Assembly: GCA_910584055.1 (NCBI GenBank)
Contig: CAJTZS010000004.1
Span: 1-64,000, forward strand
Reading direction: 5' to 3'
From: an uncultured Muribaculaceae bacterium
GTDB taxonomy: Bacteria > Bacteroidota > Bacteroidia > Bacteroidales > Muribaculaceae
Length of the DNA: 64,000 bases
Of the stretch, positions 59,870 to 64,000 are shown piece after piece. The translations under genes and the position numbers were made by a program. The notes beneath the pieces were generated by a model, which had not been told where the DNA came from, did not search any database, and worked only from the letters and a program-made list of their open reading frames with translations. Each line of letters begins with the position of its first letter. The stretch's first letter is position 1.

Positions 59870-60511
59870 ATGGGCTATCCTAACGCTATCGAAGTTTGCC
59901 GCGCCGAACTCTTTACAAAAGAGGTCGAACTGCGCGAACGCTATCCACAAGCTCTTGTGGATAAGGTGCTTCGTGTGCGCGAAATGTATAACTGGTTCAT
60001 CGCCAACCCCGACGGCACCGACCGCGAGTTTGTCGCCGAAGTGTGCCAACGCCACGGAATACACCGCACAACGGCGTATTCAGACCTTGCAGTTGTGAAG
60101 TCGCTGTTGCCGATGCTCGGCTCTGCTTCTCGCGACTTCCACCGTTGGCGCACCAATGAAATGCTCATTGCCACTTATAAGATGGCGGAGAAGCGTAAGG
60201 ATAGCAAAACGATGGAACGCGCCGCTACTGCCTACGGCAAGCTCAACCGCGTTGACCTCGAAGATGAGCAGGCTATTCCGCTCGACCAAATTCTCGTTCA
60301 GCCTTTCACTGCTACCGATGATCCGCGTGTCCTCGGCATCGAGCCTATTCCCAACATCGCCGAGAAAATCTCGTCGATGATTGAGAAATACCGAAAGGAA
60401 ACTATCGACATTGAAGATGTCGAGTTTGAGGAATACGACCTCGAATTTGACACTCTGTTCCCGGACCCTAAACAGACTGAATTTAACGACGAAAGCGACC
60501 CTCAGGATTGA
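59870..60511 (+). CDS. terS: Probable terminase small subunit (prophage 2)
   Basis: A 213-residue protein. The N-terminal half has an HTH-like FVAEVCQRHGIHRTTAYSDL after helices. The C-terminal part is helical then very acidic (EDVEFEEYDLEFDTLF). It lies directly upstream of terL, the usual terS site. Its coding contains a 22-bp palindrome with DnaA-box-like arms (59942-59963), a possible packaging-site element. Call by position and HTH; moderate certainty. Confidence 0.65.
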   Translation: MGYPNAIEVCRAELFTKEVELRERYPQALVDKVLRVREMYNWFIANPDGTDREFVAEVCQRHGIHRTTAYSDLAVVKSLLPMLGSASRDFHRWRTNEMLIATYKMAEKRKDSKTMERAATAYGKLNRVDLEDEQAIPLDQILVQPFTATDDPRVLGIEPIPNIAEKISSMIEKYRKETIDIEDVEFEEYDLEFDTLFPDPKQTEFNDESDPQD

Positions 60512-60570
60512 GAGCCGCTTTTGGGTCATTGTATCCGACCATCAGGTATTTTCCACATGCCTTGCACTCT

Positions 60571-62205
60571 ATGAACACCCCACAGCCTAAACAAGTTTAT
60601 TTCAACAAGCCGCAGCGATTGACACAACTTATCGGTGCCAACACCACCGTTATTGTGGCCGGTCGCCGTACCGGCAAGACCGACTCAATCGCCGCGCCTT
60701 TCGTGCTCCGCAATATGCAGCGTATGCCCGGCTCGACAGGCGGCATCGTTGTGCCTACCTTCAAGCACGGATTGACTAACACAATTCCTGGCTTGCTCGC
60801 CGCTTGGAAGCGATGGGGCTTCATCGAGGGCATACACTATGTGGTCGGCAAGAAACCGCCCAAATCTTTTCGCAAACCTATCACGCCGCCGCACGATTAT
60901 GAACACGTCATATCGTTCTATAACGGCAGCGTGGCTATTATCATATCCCAGGATAGGCCCGGCTCGTCGAACTCGCTTACGCTCTCTTGGCTTCTCGTGG
61001 ACGAGGCCAAGTTTATCGACTACGCCAAGCTCAAAGATGAAACACTCCCGGCCAACGGCGGCATCAAGTCGCACTTCGGCAAGCACTCCTGTAATCACTC
61101 AATTATGATATTGAGCGATATGCCGCAGACCCAAAAGGGCAGTTGGTTCTTACACTACCGCGACAAGATGGACGTGGAGCTTATCAAGACTATCGAGGCC
61201 ACGGTCTATGAGATATGGCGAACGAAGGAGCGCATTCGCACCCTTAATGCTCGTGGCGAGCAAGTGCCTCCTTATCTCAAAGGCTACCTCCGTCGCCTTG
61301 ACCGCGACCTCAATAAGATGCGCTCCGTCGCGGTCTACTACCGCGAGTATTCCTCGATTGAGAACTTGCAGCTTCTCGGCGAGAACTACATCAAGCAGAT
61401 GAAGCGCGACCTTACTCCTTTGACCTTCCAAACCTCTATCCTGTGTCAGAGGATCGGAATTGCAAAGGACGGCTTCTATTCCTCGATGCGCGAGGGCCAC
61501 AAGTACGATGCCAACGATAATCAATACCTCGATACACTCGGTTATGATTATGACTTCTCGACGCTCGATGCTCGCGCCGACAAGGACGTTGACCCTGATG
61601 CGCCCATCTGCATCGGCATGGACTACAACGCCAACATCAACTGGATTGTCGCCGGTCAGCCCCGCGACCGCCGCCTGAATGTCATAAAGTCGTTCTACGT
61701 CAAGTTCGACCGCAAGATTCCGGCACTCGTCGAGGACTTCTGCCGTTATTATGCGGAGCATCGCAACAAGACCGTGGTCTATTATTACGATGCAACCGCC
61801 CTCGGCTCGAACTATGCGGTCAACGACCAGGACTTCCACTATAACGTGGTAAGGGAGTTTGAACGGCATGGCTGGCGCGTCGAGTCCGTGTACCTCGGAA
61901 ACCCGATGCACCACCACGAGAAGTACCTTCTCATCAATAATGCGTTTGCCGGAAAGCAACGCCTTATGCCGTTTTTCAACCGCTCGAACAACGAGGACTT
62001 GATTCTCGCGGTGCAGTCAGCCGGTGTCTCCAATGGTCGCAACGGCTTCAAGAAAGACAAGTCGGGCGAAAAACTTGCCGAGAGCGAAGAAGATCTGCTC
62101 GAACACCGAACCGACGGCACCGATGCCTTCGATACTCTCTACATCGGTTGCGAAAAGTTCCCATTCCACGATACCTTCTCGCTGTCGATGAGCGGTGTTA
62201 TTTAA
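60571..62205 (+). CDS. terL: Terminase large subunit (prophage 2)
   Basis: 544 residues from the ATG at 60571; the longer frame to 60508 would overlap terS. Walker A-like AGRRTGKTDS is at 30-39, Walker B LLVDEA at 141-146, and the C-terminal nuclease starts with GMDYNANIN (Asp351), with YYYDATALGSNY and RTDGTDAFDT further on. It is unrelated in close sequence to the prophage 1 enzyme. Portal and later genes do not follow in the window; three minus-strand genes do. Confidence 0.92.
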   Translation: MNTPQPKQVYFNKPQRLTQLIGANTTVIVAGRRTGKTDSIAAPFVLRNMQRMPGSTGGIVVPTFKHGLTNTIPGLLAAWKRWGFIEGIHYVVGKKPPKSFRKPITPPHDYEHVISFYNGSVAIIISQDRPGSSNSLTLSWLLVDEAKFIDYAKLKDETLPANGGIKSHFGKHSCNHSIMILSDMPQTQKGSWFLHYRDKMDVELIKTIEATVYEIWRTKERIRTLNARGEQVPPYLKGYLRRLDRDLNKMRSVAVYYREYSSIENLQLLGENYIKQMKRDLTPLTFQTSILCQRIGIAKDGFYSSMREGHKYDANDNQYLDTLGYDYDFSTLDARADKDVDPDAPICIGMDYNANINWIVAGQPRDRRLNVIKSFYVKFDRKIPALVEDFCRYYAEHRNKTVVYYYDATALGSNYAVNDQDFHYNVVREFERHGWRVESVYLGNPMHHHEKYLLINNAFAGKQRLMPFFNRSNNEDLILAVQSAGVSNGRNGFKKDKSGEKLAESEEDLLEHRTDGTDAFDTLYIGCEKFPFHDTFSLSMSGVI

Positions 62206-62833
62206 TCCTCTCAATGATTAGTAAATCTCCAAGTTTACAATACTTTACTCCCGTTCTTATAGCTACATGCTTTATAGGATATTCTGTGTCCGTAGTCGTT
62301 ACTTCCAAATAACAGTTCCATGAGGAAACTTCAGGGGAATCTGCTCCGGGGTCAAGACACAATATTTTTGTTATCATATCTTCATCATCAGACTCAAATC
62401 CTACTGCCAATAGTGCATGTGCACCTCCTAATTTCCAGTCTACCGAAATTACTGGAGTTATATCTTCTTCGATAAGGTCTGCTATGAGCTGTACTATAGT
62501 GTCTTGTTTCCTTGGCGCTTTTCTCTGTACCTCTATTTCTCCACGCGTATGTTTCTCTATCTCTTTCCTTAACTCGACAAATCCAAAGCCATTCTTTATA
62601 AGGCCATTATTTTCAAGCAATTCATATAGCAGCTTTCCTTTTTTCTCTCTCTTGTCGGCTAAATTATACACCTGTAAATCCTCTTTTTTTACATAGCCAA
62701 GACGTAAAAGACACATCATTACACTATACACAGCACAGGCTCCATCCATATCGCCTTGCTTTCTGTGTAACTCCGTATTGCGAGTAAGGACTTTCCCTCC
62801 GCGCATAATTATATTTGAAACAGTTTGAATCAT
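62198..62833 (-). CDS. C39/papain-like cysteine peptidase-like protein
   Basis: A 211-residue protein. HRKQGDMDGACAVYSVMMCL shows oxyanion Gln26 and nucleophile Cys33 seven residues apart, as in C39 peptidases. Then GGAHALLAVGFE (His139) and LCLDPG (Asp161) complete the triad. No signal peptide. AT-rich compared with the head genes, and on the opposite strand, overlapping the end of terL by 8 nt. It looks like cargo; without a peptide exporter nearby it may cut a host or phage protein, as a toxin or exclusion factor. Confidence 0.6.
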   Translation of the reverse strand: MIQTVSNIIMRGGKVLTRNTELHRKQGDMDGACAVYSVMMCLLRLGYVKKEDLQVYNLADKREKKGKLLYELLENNGLIKNGFGFVELRKEIEKHTRGEIEVQRKAPRKQDTIVQLIADLIEEDITPVISVDWKLGGAHALLAVGFESDDEDMITKILCLDPGADSPEVSSWNCYLEVTTTDTEYPIKHVAIRTGVKYCKLGDLLIIERIK

Positions 62834-62932
62834 TCTGTAAAATTTTAAATTTCTCTGATTTTCAGGCGATGCGGCTCCGCCGCCGGGCTATCGTTAATCG
62901 AGCCTGAGGTCTCGACCATTCGGCTTCTATCC

Positions 62933-63340
62933 CTATCGTATATTAGACTCTTTCCTCCGCCGTCTATATTCCAGATATTCGGCAGGTGTCATAAAAAGTA
63001 TTTCAAGCCACATCGGACGAGACTTTTTCATAGTGTATCCAGCCTCGTTGGCAGTTCGACCTCTGCTTTTTGCCTTTTGCTCTCGCTTAAATCGCTCGAA
63101 AGTCTCCATATCCTTGACTATCTGCTCCTTCGGATAGCCAACCGGATATGAGACCCCGGGCTTACGGACGTAGTAATAGTCCTTAGAGTGGTCGTGATCG
63201 TCATAATATACCTTTATCCTTTCTCTCTGTGTGAACAATGAACCAAAACCTCTTATAGCCCATATTACAAAGACTATAAGACCAGTAAAGAATATGCCGC
63301 ATAACACACACCCAAGAACTTTTATCAGAAATTCTGCCAT
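62933..63340 (-). CDS. Membrane-anchored cargo protein (135 aa)
   Basis: A 135-residue protein with one N-terminal helix (LIKVLGCVLCGIFFTGLIVF), then a basic cytosolic part (YYVRKPGVSYPVGYPKEQ, FKREQKAKSRGRTANEAGY) and a C-terminal PAEYLEYRRRRKESN. It lies 3 nt from the zinc-ribbon gene and is likely part of the same operon. Unknown function. Confidence 0.5.
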   Translation of the reverse strand: MAEFLIKVLGCVLCGIFFTGLIVFVIWAIRGFGSLFTQRERIKVYYDDHDHSKDYYYVRKPGVSYPVGYPKEQIVKDMETFERFKREQKAKSRGRTANEAGYTMKKSRPMWLEILFMTPAEYLEYRRRRKESNIR

Positions 63341-63343
63341 AGG

Positions 63344-64000
63344 TCAATACAGTTCTGTTAGGAATTTCTTATAACCTTGGTGACACCAAGCACATTCGCA
63401 ATCGCGTTCCTCTCGGCTATCTATACAACAGCCTCCAAGGATTACTTCGCCTTGTTCTGCTTTCTTTTGCAATTCAGAATCAGGAAAACCGTATACTATC
63501 GGTAAAACCGGACCGCCACACATTTTGCAAACTTTGGGCTTGCGTCCATATACTTCTTCAAATCTGTGCGCGTTCCACTCGTCGGCAATATCCTTGTAGC
63601 CTTGACCGCACTTCGGACATTCCCAGTCGGCGGCGTTCTCATCCCAGTATTCGCGTCCCTCAATGGCTCTGCCATTTCGTATCTTCGCCCAATCCTCGGA
63701 TGTGCCGGGATTGTAGATTACAGGTCGCAGTTTGCTATGGCAGACCTCGCAGTATTGTGGATTTTCTGTTACTCCTCGCGGCACTTGTACTACCTCGTGC
63801 ATTGCAGAGATATAACGCTTTATATCACGTTCACTGAATATCCGTGGCTCAAAATATCCTTCATAAATTACCGTCAGCAAGAACCCGAATCCAGACCCAA
63901 AGAGTGTGTCGTAGTTGGCCGTGATATGCCACAGCCCATCTTTCTTATTTTTCTCGTACTTGAACTTAAACAGCCAAATGCCGGAGCGCGTGATATAGAA
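63344..64000 (-). CDS. Zinc-ribbon cargo protein, 5' end outside the window
   Basis: The frame stays open to base 64000, so the true start is beyond the window; 218 codons are visible. The visible N-part is FYITRSGIWLFKFKYEKNKK followed by a hydrophobic-poor stretch and a segment FLLTVIYEGYF. Four CxxC pairs follow: CEVCHSKLR, CPKCGQGY, CKMCGG and CAWC within CECAWCHQGY. This suggests two or more zinc ribbons. It heads the minus-strand trio. No known family. Confidence 0.55.
   Translation of the reverse strand, partial: FYITRSGIWLFKFKYEKNKKDGLWHITANYDTLFGSGFGFLLTVIYEGYFEPRIFSERDIKRYISAMHEVVQVPRGVTENPQYCEVCHSKLRPVIYNPGTSEDWAKIRNGRAIEGREYWDENAADWECPKCGQGYKDIADEWNAHRFEEVYGRKPKVCKMCGGPVLPIVYGFPDSELQKKAEQGEVILGGCCIDSREERDCECAWCHQGYKKFLTELY

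Overview
The window looks like a Bacteroidales chromosome (gut type, possibly Muribaculaceae or a relative). About 24 kb of ordinary core genes sits between two temperate-phage-like elements that both run off the window. Evidence for the group: many promoters of the Bacteroidetes form TTTG-N19-TAnnTTTG, few Shine-Dalgarno sites, DUF4293, a DUF3127 single-strand-binding protein, PcfJ/PcfK-like genes, and a DnaA, MCE and amidase set typical of the phylum. This placement is inferred from the sequence, not from a database search.

Region A (1-20560, mostly minus strand) is prophage 1. Reading leftward from the chromosome edge it has: a plus-strand coiled-coil repressor (19653-20126) with a small Cys-rich partner; a divergent early promoter; two small early genes; a recombination set (ERF annealing protein, PD-(D/E)XK nuclease, DUF3127 binding protein, NinB-like protein, superfamily II helicase, VRR-NUC nuclease); a replication protein; PcfK and PcfJ; a run of small genes; a double-HTH protein; small and large terminase; and tail genes ending in a truncated tape measure. 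No portal or capsid gene lies between terminase and tail genes. A gap at 8627-8933 holds a convincing plus-strand small-RNA unit.

Region B (20592-44733) is chromosomal: ABC-F ATPase, M13 peptidase, shikimate dehydrogenase, ComEC, DUF4293; a LuxR-type regulator divergent from a lipoprotein; a 1-kb hairpin-rich gap; a TPR protein convergent with dnaA; an amidase and MCE pair; a THUMP-like methyltransferase; an M3 peptidase; DUF362; a P-loop kinase; and small or unknown genes. Several strong bidirectional terminators separate the units.

Region C (about 44830-64000, mostly plus strand) is prophage 2. It has a tandem pair of micro-ORFs at its edge, a minus-strand coiled-coil repressor, an early operon of small HTH proteins, a large CHC2-Toprim primase with a P-loop ATPase domain, ArdA antirestriction protein, ClpP-type prohead protease with nested scaffold, major capsid protein, a phosphoribosyltransferase, an AT-rich two-gene membrane cassette with its own control signals, a PLD-like protein, small and large terminase, and three opposite-strand cargo genes (C39-like peptidase, membrane protein, zinc-ribbon protein) that continue past the window. 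Between 51786 and 52604 is a hairpin-dense stretch without a believable gene, a candidate for a large non-coding RNA.

The two elements share the same immunity and early layout, with repressors that carry a coiled coil instead of a peptidase domain and two related small early proteins, but differ in packaging and structural modules. No integrase, tRNA, rRNA, CRISPR array or insertion sequence was seen.
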